A DNA stretch of 64,000 nt, from positions 406,365-470,364 of the forward strand of contig NZ_FCOE02000003.1 of NCBI RefSeq assembly GCF_001544915.2, written 5' to 3'. The first letter of the stretch is position 1; each line of letters begins with the position of its first letter. The notes beneath the pieces are model-generated. The model worked only from the letters and a program-made list of their open reading frames with translations. It was not told the DNA's origin and did no database searches. Shown here in pieces: positions 17,564-26,601 of this stretch. A program made the translations under genes and the position numbers. The DNA is from Caballeronia pedi (GTDB lineage Bacteria > Pseudomonadota > Gammaproteobacteria > Burkholderiales > Burkholderiaceae).

Positions 17564-17580
17564 TCACCTTGCCGTCGTCG

Positions 17581-17603
17581 AGCCCCGCCTTCGCTGCGGG
17601 GCT
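17581..17603 (+). terminator. Hairpin after hcp, likely partial terminator or mRNA-stabilising structure
   Basis: An 8-bp perfect stem AGCCCCGC/GCGGGGCT with a 7-nt loop sits 18 nt after the hcp stop. It is followed by a pyrimidine tract (TCTTCCTCTTCT) rather than a clean T-run. This fits attenuated read-through into tssJ, leaving abundant hcp message. Confidence 0.6.
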
Positions 17604-17638
17604 TCTTCCTCTTCTACTCTGTTCCGAGATTTCCACAG

Positions 17639-18151
17639 ATGCGCTCGCCCGCTCGCATCGCCGCGCTGATTTCCCTCCTCCTGCTTACCGCGTGTGCCGG
17701 AAGCGAACGCACGCCACAGCGCGAGCCAGTCAAGCTCGACGTGTCCGTCATCGCATCATCCGGCGTCAATCCGGACGATCAGAAGCGTGCCGCGCCCATC
17801 GTGGTGCGCATCTATGAACTGAAGAACGCCGACGCCTTCAATCAGTCGGACTTCTACTCCCTGCAGGATAAAGACAAGGACGTGCTGAACGACGATCTGG
17901 TCCAGCGCGACCAGTTCCAGCTTCGTCCTGGCGACCAGAAGTCCATCCGGCGCGACGCTAATCAGGCCACCACCATGATCGGCGTGCTCGCGGCCTACCG
18001 CGATCTGCCCAACGCCGTCTGGCGCGCCACCTGGCCGCTGCCGCCTGCGCCGTCCGCGGCCTGGTATCGCTTCGCGCCGAAACTCAAACTCGTCATCGAT
18101 CTCGATGCGAGCGCTATCAAGATCACCGATGCCGCCCCAAAGAACAAGTGA
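17639..18151 (+). CDS. tssJ: Type VI secretion system lipoprotein TssJ
   Basis: A 170-residue outer-membrane lipoprotein. The N-terminus is a lipoprotein signal with lipobox LLTAC, the acylated cysteine being about residue 19. The mature part has the transthyretin-like fold segments VVRIYELKNADAFNQSDFYSL and RDQFQLRPGDQKSI, and ends with KLVIDLDASAIKI. TssJ anchors the TssL-TssM membrane complex to the outer membrane by binding the TssM periplasmic tip. It is followed by tssK after 12 nt. Confidence 0.95.
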   Translation: MRSPARIAALISLLLLTACAGSERTPQREPVKLDVSVIASSGVNPDDQKRAAPIVVRIYELKNADAFNQSDFYSLQDKDKDVLNDDLVQRDQFQLRPGDQKSIRRDANQATTMIGVLAAYRDLPNAVWRATWPLPPAPSAAWYRFAPKLKLVIDLDASAIKITDAAPKNK

Positions 18152-18163
18152 AGAGCAATCCGC

Positions 18164-19510
18164 ATGACCTGGCATAACAAAGTCACCTGGAGCGAAGGAC
18201 TCTTCCTGCGCCCGCAACTTTTCCAGCAGCAGGAACGCTACCTCGAGCAATTCGCTCACAAGCGCGCTGCTCCGCTGTCGCCGTTCTTCTTTGGCTTCTC
18301 GCGCTATGAGATCGACCTGGAAGCGCTCGCGCTGGGCAAAGTCATCGCCAAATCGGTGAGCGGCGTGTTTCCCGACGGCACGCCGTTCGATGCGCCGGGA
18401 CACGCCTCGCTCCCGGCACCGTTGACCGTCCGCGCGGAGCATCTGGACCAGCTCATCCACCTGGCGGTGCCGGTGCGCGTGCCTAACGGCGAAGAAACGA
18501 CTTTCGAGGACACGCCCGACTCGCTTGCCCGCTACAACGTGTTCGCAGCCGATCTGCGCGACGCCAACTCGATCGGTCAAGGTCAAAAGACGGTGCAGCT
18601 TTCCAATCTGAGACTGCGTCTTCTGCCGGAAAAGGAACTCACCGACGCCTGGATCGGGCTGCCATTCGCACGCGTGAAGACATTGCGTGCCGACGGCAGC
18701 ATCGAACTCGATGAAACGCTGGTCCCGCCCGTCTCCGGCTTCGGCGCGAGTGAATTGCTCACGAAATGGCTCGGCAATATTCATGAACTGGCCCGACTGC
18801 GCGCCGAGTCCCTCGCCAGACGCCTGACGGGCGGTGATGGTCAGGCTGGGACAGTCGCGGAAGTGTCGGACTACCTTTTGCTGCAAACGCTGAATCGCTA
18901 TGAGCCAGTGCTGCAACATCTGCGGCGCGTCCCGAGCACCTCCCCGTCCGACCTGTACGCACTGCTGGTATCCATGGCCGGCGAGCTATCGACTTACGTG
19001 CGCCCCGAGACGCGCCGGCCGCTCGACTCGCATCCGGCCTATCGGCACAAGGAGCCGCACGTATGCCTCAAACCACTCGTCGACGACATCCAGTGGCTGC
19101 TCAATGCCGTGCTGATTCGCGCGGCGCAGCGCATCGAACTCGAGGAAGTGGGATACGGCATGCGCAACGCGTCGGTCGACCCGCAGGACATTCGCGGCTT
19201 CACGTCCGTCGTGCTCGCGGTCGCGGCCCAGATGCCCGCGGAGACGCTGGCTGAACGCTTTGCCGCGCAATCGAAGATGGGGCCATCGGAACGCCTCCCG
19301 GATCTCGTGCGCGCGCATCTTCCCGGCATCGGGTTGCGCGTGCTGCCCGTGCCGCCGCGGCAGATTCCTTTCAATGCCGGATATATCTACTACGAGCTTG
19401 CGCGCACGGGTCCGCTGTGGGACATGGTCGCGAATCATGGCGGTATCGCTCTGCACGTCGCAGGAGAGTTTCCGTCGCTCAGGCTCGAGCTTTGGGGCGT
19501 GCGCGGCTGA
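18164..19510 (+). CDS. tssK: Type VI secretion system baseplate subunit TssK
   Basis: A 448-residue protein linking baseplate to membrane complex. The typical opening NKVTWSEGLFLRPQLFQQQERY is present (quoted in parts: TWSEGLFLRPQLFQQQ). The centre has LSNLRLRLLPEKEL and the C-terminal domain has YIYYELARTGPLWDMVANHGG and GIALHVAGEFPSLRLELWGVR, which bind TssL. Length is normal. It lies between tssJ and tssL with an 80-nt gap to the latter. Confidence 0.96.
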   Translation: MTWHNKVTWSEGLFLRPQLFQQQERYLEQFAHKRAAPLSPFFFGFSRYEIDLEALALGKVIAKSVSGVFPDGTPFDAPGHASLPAPLTVRAEHLDQLIHLAVPVRVPNGEETTFEDTPDSLARYNVFAADLRDANSIGQGQKTVQLSNLRLRLLPEKELTDAWIGLPFARVKTLRADGSIELDETLVPPVSGFGASELLTKWLGNIHELARLRAESLARRLTGGDGQAGTVAEVSDYLLLQTLNRYEPVLQHLRRVPSTSPSDLYALLVSMAGELSTYVRPETRRPLDSHPAYRHKEPHVCLKPLVDDIQWLLNAVLIRAAQRIELEEVGYGMRNASVDPQDIRGFTSVVLAVAAQMPAETLAERFAAQSKMGPSERLPDLVRAHLPGIGLRVLPVPPRQIPFNAGYIYYELARTGPLWDMVANHGGIALHVAGEFPSLRLELWGVRG

Positions 19511-19590
19511 GCACGGATCAAGACCGCGAGCGGAGCGCTTCGCGGCGAGGCGCGTTCGCACGCGCGCGTTTATGGGGAACGGAGTAAAGC

Positions 19591-20877
19591 ATGGACACGC
19601 TGGACGAGACAAAGGCACCGCCCTCGAAGCAAGCGGGAGGGGCCGGGGCCCACTGGACGCCGGACCGACCCGATCAGAATGCCGGGCTGACAGACACCAC
19701 GCTTCCTGGAGAACCGCACAGCGAGCGCCTGCGTACGATTCAGCAGGCAACGAATCCGTTGCTGGAAGCGGCGCGCCCGCTCCTGCGCGCACTCGCCGAC
19801 ATGCCCAATGTGCTGGATGAAGACGCGTCGAAGCGGCTTCTGCTGGTGCTCAGCCAGGAAATGCGCATGTTCGAAACTCTCTGCGAGCAAGCGAAAATCA
19901 GGCGCGACCACATGCTCGGCGCCCGATATTGCCTTTGCACGGCGCTCGATGAAGCTGCGATGAAGACCCCATGGGGCGGCACGAAAGCGGGTGCGCAATG
20001 GAGCGGGAACGCGCTCGCGGTCGCGTTTCATAATGATCGCGAGGGCGGCGTAAAGATCTATCTGCTGATCGGCCGCCTCATGAGCGAGCCGCGCGAGCAT
20101 CTCGACCTGCTCGAAGTGATCTACCGCATCCTGAGCTTCGGATTCATGGGGCGCTACCGGAGCGAGCCCGATGGTGCGCGCAGTCACGAGGCCGTGCGTC
20201 AGCGGCTCTATCACGAGATCCGGTTGGGCCGTGGCAGTCCGCAGGGGGCGCTGTCCCCGCATGCGCATTCCGATGCGCGGGGACGGCGACTCGCCTTCCA
20301 CGACTTCCCCGTCTGGATTACGGTCGCCGTGCTTGGCTTCGTGGTGCTGTCGCTCTGTGCGTGGTTCAAGTATCAACTGCTGGGCGCGAGTGCGGCCGTC
20401 GAGAAACAGATCATCGATATCGGCCGGATGACGCCGCCCGCCGCGCCCCGCCGCGCCAACCTCAAGGAACTACTGAAAGATGAGATTGCTGCGGGCACCG
20501 TCAGCGTCACGGAGGATGCGAAGCACAGCGCCGTGACGTTCCGCGGAGACGCGATGTTCAGACCCGGCGGCGCCGCGGTGAACGCCTCGATGAACCCCTT
20601 GATCGCGAAGATCGCTCAGGAGATCGCCAAGGTACCAGGAAAGGTGACGGTCTCGGGCTACACGGACAACGTGCCGGTCAGAAGCCGTCAGTATGAATCG
20701 AACGGCACCCTGTCCGAAGAGCGCGCCACGCAGGTCATGCAGATGCTGCAGGCAGCCGGCGTGCCTGCCGGCCGTCTCGAAGCCATCGGCAAGGGTGAAG
20801 CCGATCCAGTCGGTAACAACGCCACGGCTCAGGGGCGTGCGCAAAACCGGCGCGTCGAAATTTCGGTTGCCTCCTGA
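19591..20877 (+). CDS. tssL: Type VI secretion system protein TssL with C-terminal OmpA peptidoglycan-binding domain
   Basis: A 428-residue DotU-type inner-membrane protein. The cytoplasmic hook domain (about 50-225) includes NPLLEAARPLLRALADMP, ARYCLCTALDEAAMKTPWG and LLEVIYRILSFGFMGRY. One transmembrane helix lies at about 240-262 (WITVAVLGFVVLSLCAWF). The periplasmic part (about 305-428) is an OmpA/MotB-like domain with VSGYTDNVPV and NRRVEISV, which binds peptidoglycan. This is the extended TssL class that carries its own cell-wall anchor instead of relying on a separate TagL-type protein. Confidence 0.95.
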   Translation: MDTLDETKAPPSKQAGGAGAHWTPDRPDQNAGLTDTTLPGEPHSERLRTIQQATNPLLEAARPLLRALADMPNVLDEDASKRLLLVLSQEMRMFETLCEQAKIRRDHMLGARYCLCTALDEAAMKTPWGGTKAGAQWSGNALAVAFHNDREGGVKIYLLIGRLMSEPREHLDLLEVIYRILSFGFMGRYRSEPDGARSHEAVRQRLYHEIRLGRGSPQGALSPHAHSDARGRRLAFHDFPVWITVAVLGFVVLSLCAWFKYQLLGASAAVEKQIIDIGRMTPPAAPRRANLKELLKDEIAAGTVSVTEDAKHSAVTFRGDAMFRPGGAAVNASMNPLIAKIAQEIAKVPGKVTVSGYTDNVPVRSRQYESNGTLSEERATQVMQMLQAAGVPAGRLEAIGKGEADPVGNNATAQGRAQNRRVEISVAS

Positions 20878-20916
20878 GATCAGCCCATTCTCGACCCTGT
20901 CGAACGGAATCAAAGC

Positions 20917-23900
20917 ATGAAGAAGTTGTCGTTCCTCGTCTCGCGCTGGTTTCTGGCGCTGCTCGCGCTGGCGCTCCTCTCTCTCGCGATATGGTTCATC
21001 GGACCTTATCTGGCTTTCAGCGAACTGAAGCCGCTCGAAGGTATCGGCATGCGTGTGCTGATCATCGCGCTACTGTTGTGCGGCGCGCTGCTGTGGCTCA
21101 ATGGATGGTCGACGGCCATCGTGTTCGGCGTGCTGCTGTGTCTGGCGATCTGGCATGCCGCGCCGCTCGTGAGCATCGGACAAACCCGGCCTTTCGCCTC
21201 CCTCGCCGCGCGGCTGGCCGTGATTGCCGCGGTGATCGTCCTGTTCATCGCTTTCGGTCTTCACTGGATCTGGAAGCGCATGCGCACCGACGAACAGTTC
21301 CTGAAGAAGGCGCTGCGCTTCGACAGCAAAAGCCCCTCCCTGGCCGCCGCGCGGATCAGTCAGCTCGAGGCGCGCATGAACGTCGCGTTGACGCGCCTGA
21401 AATCGATGCGCACAGGCGCACGCGGCGTCACCCGGATGTTCCAGGGTACGCGTTACCTCTACGAACTGCCGTGGTACATCACGCTCGGGGCAAAGTCATC
21501 GGGGAAGACGCGCGCCCTGTTCAACTCGGGTCTGTCGTTCCCCGAGGGCAAGTCCGCTTCTCGCTCCGGCGGCACGCAACAGGTCGATTGGTGGCTCGCG
21601 AATGAGGCCGTCCTCATCGATACCGCCGGCTACTACGTTCATCCGGGTACGTCGACGCACGCGCTGCCGGACGCCGCCGAACCCGCACACGCCGAAAGCG
21701 GCCGATCCGGAGATCTGCGGAGCGCCGCCCCTTCTGCAACCGGAAGCGAAGCTCCCGTGTCCGACGCCGATCACCATCGCCGCCTCGACGACGACGAATG
21801 GTTCGGTCTGCTCTCGTTACTGCGACGCCGGCGTCCGCGCGCGCCGGTCAACGGAGCGCTGCTGACCCTCAATCTCGATATCCTGACGTCGGCGGATCCC
21901 ATGCTGCGCATCGCCGAAGCGCACGCGCTGCGCGACCGTCTCGCCGATTTGCGTAACGTGCTGGGAATACGCTTCCCGGTGTACGTCATGATCACGCAGA
22001 TGGATCGTCTCCCGGGCTTCGTGGACTACTTCGCCTCACTGACGGAAGAAAGCCGCGCACAGATATGGGGCGTCACCTTGCCGACGACCGACGCAATGCC
22101 CGGACATCACCCGCTCCAGATGCACTACCAGCAGGAACTGCAAGCGCTCGCGGTTCGCGTGGCGTCCGGCGTCAACACGCGCCTGAACGACGAATACGAT
22201 ATGACCTCCCGGCGCAGTCTGGCAAGCCTGCCGGAGGCGTTCGCCGCACTGATCGCTCCGTTATGCGATTTGCTGAGCGAACTGTTCGTCGATTCCCGCT
22301 ACGACGACACTCAGCAGCGCCCGATGCTACGCGGTGTCTATTTCACGAGCGCGATGCAAGGCGGCAAGAACGTCGTTGCGGAACCGCTGACTGTGATGCG
22401 TCGGATCGGTTCGAATCACGCCGCCGAGCGCCCGCATGACGCGCGCAACGAGAGCTTCTTCCTGAATGCGCTTTTCGCGAAAGTGATCCTGCCGGAAGCG
22501 CACCTCGTGCGTCCGAACCTGCGCTGGGAGTACCGGTTCCGCGCACTGCGCCTCGTCGGCCATGCGCTTGCCGTGGTTCTGTTCGGATGGCTCGCGATGG
22601 GTCTCGTCACGAGTTTCGGCAACAACAGCGCCTATCTCGAAGCCATCGCGCGCAAGACGCACGCGTTGTCGGCGAAAGTCACCCAGCTGTATCGCGATCC
22701 GAAGCCGGAAAACGTGCCGGACGCGCTCACCGAAGCGCGTTATCTGCCCACCTGGACCGGACTCGATCTCTCCGCGCCCGAGCCGGGTTTCCGCTTCGGT
22801 CTCTACGCCGCGCCGGCTGTCGTCGAGGCCTCGGAAGCCACGTACCGCGCGCTCGAGAATTGCCTGCTGCTGCCGCATGTCGTGCATCGCATCGAGGACG
22901 CGCTCTCGCAGGCCATCGCGGAGAAGGACCCCGCAGCCACCTATAACGCACTGCGCGTCTATCTGATGCTGTATGACCGCGCGAAGTTCGACGCCGGCGA
23001 AGTAAAGGCGTGGGTACTCGATGACTGGGCGAAGACCGACAGCGCAGCGGTGTTCGGCGGCCGTGCATCCATGATCGATCACGTTCAGCAACTCTTCTCG
23101 GGTGAGCGGATCGTGCAATCCCCGCTTATCCGCAACGATGCGCTGATTCAACGCGCCCGTGCCCTGCTCGACACCAGCAATGGCACACAGCGCCTTTACG
23201 AGCGCGCGAAGGCGGCCATGTCGGCGGAGTCACCCGACGAGTTCACTTTGCTACGCACAGTAGGTCCGCAAGCGGGCACTGTGTTCACGCGGGCGAGCGG
23301 TGCGCCGCTTTCGCGTGGCGTGCCCGGACTTTTCAGCTATGAAGGCTATCGCAGCCTGTTCGACAAACGCCTGCACGAATTCGTCCAGCATGCCCGCGGC
23401 GACGATGCCTGGGTGATGGGACGGTCATATCTCGAAGACTGGTCGGGCGCGGGTCAAAAAAAAACGGCTGACATCGTGAAGTCGGCGACGGGCGCGGATG
23501 ATTCGCTGAGCGAGGCCATCCGTCGACTGTATCTGACGGAATATGCGCAGCAATGGGACGCCTTTCTCGCCGATATTCGGCCAGTAACCGGCACCAGCCT
23601 CTCGTTCAATCTGCAGATCCTGCGGCAGTTCGCGGCTCCCGATTCGCCGCTGACGCGTCTTGCCCGAGCGGCGGTCCGGGAAACGACGCTGACGCGTAAC
23701 CCGGGCGCCAACGATTCGCTGCTGCAAAAGACCAGTGACCAGCTTTCGCAGAAGGCGGACAAGGCGCTCGGCATCCGCGCGGAAGAACGGATCGAGCGCG
23801 AAATCGTCGACAATCGTTTTGCGGCTCTGCGAGAGATGGTCACCGGCGACGCGGCCGCTCAGAACGGTGCGCCCGCGCCGCCCGCTCAGGCGAACAAGAC

Positions 23901-24894
23901 CGGCCTCGATGGCGTGAGCGCCTTGCTCAACGAGAACTACACGGCATTGACGGTCGCGGACAATGCGATCGCGAACAACAGTCTGCCGCCCGCGAGCGAC
24001 GCGTCCGCCAAACTGAAGATGGCCGCGAACACGATGCCAGCGCCGTTTCGCGAAGTGCTGCTGGGCCTGTCTTCGCAAGGTTCGCGCGAAGTGGCTCAGG
24101 GCATCGGCCAGTTGCTTTCGCGTCAGATGCAGTCGGTGGTCGGCGACGCTTGCCGTCTGGCAATCGAGGGCAACTTTCCCTTCGCGCCCGACAGCAAGCG
24201 CGATGTCAGCATCGACGACTTCACGCGCATGTTTGCGCTGGGCGGCGTCATCGACGATTTCTTCACCAAGAACCTCGGCCCGCTCGTCGACGTATCTGGC
24301 AAACCGTGGCGCTACAAGACCTTGCCGGGCGCCACCGAACCAGTTCACGGCCCCGATCTGGAGCCTTTCCAGCATGCCCAGGAAATTCGCAACGTGTTCT
24401 TCGGAGAACAGGGCAAGCAGTTGTCATGGAAGATGGAACTGCGCGTTCCGGAAGTCGATCCGACGATCCTGAGCCTAGCGATCGATATCGACGGACAGAG
24501 CATGCTGTATCAGCATGGCCCGGTCAGGCCGCTGGTCGCGGCATGGCCCGGTCCTCGCGGCGGCGTTCATGCGGAAATCACGGCGAGCCCGCGGATTCGC
24601 CAGGAGACCTCGACCATCGCAGTCGATGGCCCGTGGGCCTTGTTGCGGCTGCTCCACAAAGGGCAAGTAACGCCGACCGCGACGCCCGGACGCACGCGTG
24701 TGGCGCTGGATTTCGATGGTCGCAAGGCGGTTCTCGATGTCGCGAGCACGGGCAGCGTGGCAAACCCCTTGACGAGCGACCTGCTCACGACTTTTCGCTG
24801 CCCGAGCGCAATGCCCATATTCGCGCTCTCGGATAGCGGACCGCCGCCCGGCCTGCCGTCGGCCGCGACTGTGCCGCCTCAGTCCGCCCGCTGA
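20917..24894 (+). CDS. tssM: Type VI secretion system membrane subunit TssM (IcmF)
   Basis: A 1325-residue inner-membrane protein, full length. Hydrophobic segments lie near residues 8-28, 43-62, 85-110 and about 546-568. The cytoplasmic NTPase domain has a Walker A-like GAKSSGKT (about 191-198), followed by WWLANEAVLIDTAGYY and the FPVYVMITQMDRLPGF motif. The long periplasmic part ends in a beta-rich C-terminal domain (PVRPLVAAWPGPRGG region) that contacts TssJ. It closes the rightward T6SS operon and is convergent with the next gene, 11 nt away. Confidence 0.96.
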   Translation: MKKLSFLVSRWFLALLALALLSLAIWFIGPYLAFSELKPLEGIGMRVLIIALLLCGALLWLNGWSTAIVFGVLLCLAIWHAAPLVSIGQTRPFASLAARLAVIAAVIVLFIAFGLHWIWKRMRTDEQFLKKALRFDSKSPSLAAARISQLEARMNVALTRLKSMRTGARGVTRMFQGTRYLYELPWYITLGAKSSGKTRALFNSGLSFPEGKSASRSGGTQQVDWWLANEAVLIDTAGYYVHPGTSTHALPDAAEPAHAESGRSGDLRSAAPSATGSEAPVSDADHHRRLDDDEWFGLLSLLRRRRPRAPVNGALLTLNLDILTSADPMLRIAEAHALRDRLADLRNVLGIRFPVYVMITQMDRLPGFVDYFASLTEESRAQIWGVTLPTTDAMPGHHPLQMHYQQELQALAVRVASGVNTRLNDEYDMTSRRSLASLPEAFAALIAPLCDLLSELFVDSRYDDTQQRPMLRGVYFTSAMQGGKNVVAEPLTVMRRIGSNHAAERPHDARNESFFLNALFAKVILPEAHLVRPNLRWEYRFRALRLVGHALAVVLFGWLAMGLVTSFGNNSAYLEAIARKTHALSAKVTQLYRDPKPENVPDALTEARYLPTWTGLDLSAPEPGFRFGLYAAPAVVEASEATYRALENCLLLPHVVHRIEDALSQAIAEKDPAATYNALRVYLMLYDRAKFDAGEVKAWVLDDWAKTDSAAVFGGRASMIDHVQQLFSGERIVQSPLIRNDALIQRARALLDTSNGTQRLYERAKAAMSAESPDEFTLLRTVGPQAGTVFTRASGAPLSRGVPGLFSYEGYRSLFDKRLHEFVQHARGDDAWVMGRSYLEDWSGAGQKKTADIVKSATGADDSLSEAIRRLYLTEYAQQWDAFLADIRPVTGTSLSFNLQILRQFAAPDSPLTRLARAAVRETTLTRNPGANDSLLQKTSDQLSQKADKALGIRAEERIEREIVDNRFAALREMVTGDAAAQNGAPAPPAQANKTGLDGVSALLNENYTALTVADNAIANNSLPPASDASAKLKMAANTMPAPFREVLLGLSSQGSREVAQGIGQLLSRQMQSVVGDACRLAIEGNFPFAPDSKRDVSIDDFTRMFALGGVIDDFFTKNLGPLVDVSGKPWRYKTLPGATEPVHGPDLEPFQHAQEIRNVFFGEQGKQLSWKMELRVPEVDPTILSLAIDIDGQSMLYQHGPVRPLVAAWPGPRGGVHAEITASPRIRQETSTIAVDGPWALLRLLHKGQVTPTATPGRTRVALDFDGRKAVLDVASTGSVANPLTSDLLTTFRCPSAMPIFALSDSGPPPGLPSAATVPPQSAR

Positions 24895-24905
24895 ACACGC
24901 ATCGA

Positions 24906-25601
24906 TCAGTCAACCGCCGCCAGCACTTCCGCCGCCCTGCCAGCCACGATCGTCCTCGGCGCGGGGATAACCACCGGCGCCGGCAACGCCAGCGTCAACG
25001 CCTTGCGCGCGCGCATCATCGAATTGCGCACGCGCCGTTCCGGCCGACTCAGCATCCCGCCGCCGACGAGCGCGACGAACGAGGCGATCAGAGGCACCGC
25101 GAGCAGCATCGTCGCGAATTTGAAGAGGCCGAGCTTGAGCGGACTACGCGACGCCCACGCCGACCACGCGATCGCAAAGCACCCATACGCGATACCGGCT
25201 GGCGCGCCCGCCAGTTCGGGCACGCCGACGCGTTGCGCGAACGGCGTCGGGAAAATCAGAACGAAGAGCGCGATGCTGGACATCGCATGCACGAGAAGCG
25301 CACGCCGCCGCTTGAGCAATCCCGTGATCGACCAGAACGCCAGCACCAGCACGAAAGGCGGACACGCGGCCACCACCGCCGCCAGCGCGAGATACACCAC
25401 GACGCCGCTCATCAGATTGCGCAAATACCCTTCCGATGATGCATACCAGACCATGTACGCCGCAGCGAACGCTGCCACGCACGCAATGAACGCCGTCATG
25501 CCACCCAGCCCGTCAGGCGCAACGACGAGCCTCAGCAGCAGAAGACTCGTGAAGCCCACGAGATACACCAGAAACCGCATAACCGAAAAACGCTGTTTCA
25601 T
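24906..25601 (-). CDS. Hypothetical polytopic membrane protein
   Basis: A 231-residue protein with about six hydrophobic segments (for example FLVYLVGFTSLLLLRLVV, VVVYLALAAVVAACPPFVLV, FKFATMLLAVPLIASFVALV). It ends in a short basic and alanine/proline-rich cytoplasmic-like tail. The start MKQRFSVMR (ATG 25601) is chosen because AAAGGGG lies just upstream; the frame is open for 27 more codons. No family is recognised. It is convergent with tssM and has no detectable coupling to the T6SS, so its link to secretion is uncertain. Confidence 0.7.
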   Translation of the reverse strand: MKQRFSVMRFLVYLVGFTSLLLLRLVVAPDGLGGMTAFIACVAAFAAAYMVWYASSEGYLRNLMSGVVVYLALAAVVAACPPFVLVLAFWSITGLLKRRRALLVHAMSSIALFVLIFPTPFAQRVGVPELAGAPAGIAYGCFAIAWSAWASRSPLKLGLFKFATMLLAVPLIASFVALVGGGMLSRPERRVRNSMMRARKALTLALPAPVVIPAPRTIVAGRAAEVLAAVD

Positions 25602-25826
25602 ACCACGCCCCTTTCCCCTGACGGTGCAAGCGGTCGCCACCACGGCCGCTCTGTCGCGCGATATCGCCGTATCGCGCTGCAAGAGACCTTAGGAGACCCG
25701 TCCTCGCCCATCTATCGCCCGCGTCCGAATTCAATGACGGATCGCAGGCTCAAAAGCGCCGCCGCGAATAGCCTTTCGGTCTTTCACGGTCGACGTCTCT
25801 TTATCGACTGGGGAATGGGAAAACTT

Positions 25827-25846
25827 TAGCCCTCGGTGCGGGGCTA
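25827..25846 (-). terminator. Weak hairpin downstream of flavin reductase-like gene
   Basis: On the minus strand a 6-bp stem TAGCCC/GGGCTA with an 8-nt loop lies 21 nt after the stop of the gene ending at 25867 and is followed by AAGTTTT. The T-tract is short, so this is a tentative rho-independent terminator. Confidence 0.4.
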
Positions 25847-25866
25847 GAGGGGGAACAGCAACAGCG

Positions 25867-26448
25867 TCAGCGCGCGAGCGGTTTGGCCAGTTGCATCGAC
25901 GACGCACGCACGAATTTGCCCGCGCCGAGATGGTGAATCGTGTGCAGCGGCTGGTTCGACTCGTCGACGGTCCAGTGGCCATCGACGAACACGCGCGCAT
26001 CGGCGGCGGCCGCGACGACTTCGGCGAAACAGGTGTCGTAGGCGTCTTCCGTGTGCTTCTCGTCGATCAGCCTGCATTCGAGCCACGCCGAACAGTTCGT
26101 CTCGATGAGCGGCAGGCCGAGCACCGGCCCCTTCACCGTTTCGATGCCGAAGGCGTCGAACTTGTCGATCTCGCGCCCGCTCGAGGTGCCGACGGCATAG
26201 GTGAGATCGATCATCGCCGCACCCGGGACGATGATGCCGAACGTGCCGCTCGCGGCGGCAAGTTCGCGCGTGTACGTGCGCTTGTCGATCACGACGGCGA
26301 TGCGCGGCGGCGTGAATTCCACCGGCATCGACCAGGCGGCGGCCATTACGTTGCGCCGGCCTTCGTGCGCGCTCGTGACCAGAACGGTCGGGCCATGGTT
26401 GATAAGACGGCTGGCGTGCTCCAGCTTGACGGGACGAAAGTGGCTCAT
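25867..26448 (-). CDS. Flavin reductase family protein (flavoredoxin-like)
   Basis: A 193-residue FMN-binding split-barrel protein of the flavin reductase-like family. The FMN-binding signature region is HGPTVLVTSAHEGRRNVMAA, with WSMPVEFTPPRIAVVID and FGIIVPGAAMIDLTYAVGT following. Such proteins bind FMN and transfer electrons from NAD(P)H or serve flavin-dependent enzymes. It is divergent from the padR-like gene with a 153-bp intergenic region, so it may share iron- or metal-responsive control with the ferric reductase on the other side, which is inference. Confidence 0.85.
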   Translation of the reverse strand: MSHFRPVKLEHASRLINHGPTVLVTSAHEGRRNVMAAAWSMPVEFTPPRIAVVIDKRTYTRELAAASGTFGIIVPGAAMIDLTYAVGTSSGREIDKFDAFGIETVKGPVLGLPLIETNCSAWLECRLIDEKHTEDAYDTCFAEVVAAAADARVFVDGHWTVDESNQPLHTIHHLGAGKFVRASSMQLAKPLAR

Positions 26449-26538
26449 GGTTCTATGTATGCAAAAGACAATTCGAGGGATTGTATGCGGCGTTCAAAAT
26501 GCACGCGCAGCAGTCTGATCGATCCCCGAAAACTCGCC

Positions 26539-26590
26539 TTGACAGACACTCTTACGATATATATCTTTAGATATGTTTTACGACATATCT
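26539..26590 (+). promoter_or_regulatory. Promoter and palindromic operator of the padR-like gene
   Basis: A consensus -35 TTGACA (26539-26544) is followed after 17 bp by TATCTT (26562-26567). The -10 region is covered by a perfect inverted repeat ATATCT-TT-AGATAT (26561-26574), and a further ATATCT half-site lies at 26585-26590. PadR/YqjI-type repressors bind AT-rich palindromes of this kind, so autorepression is likely. Confidence 0.72.
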
Positions 26591-26601
26591 GGAGTGTTCA
26601 T

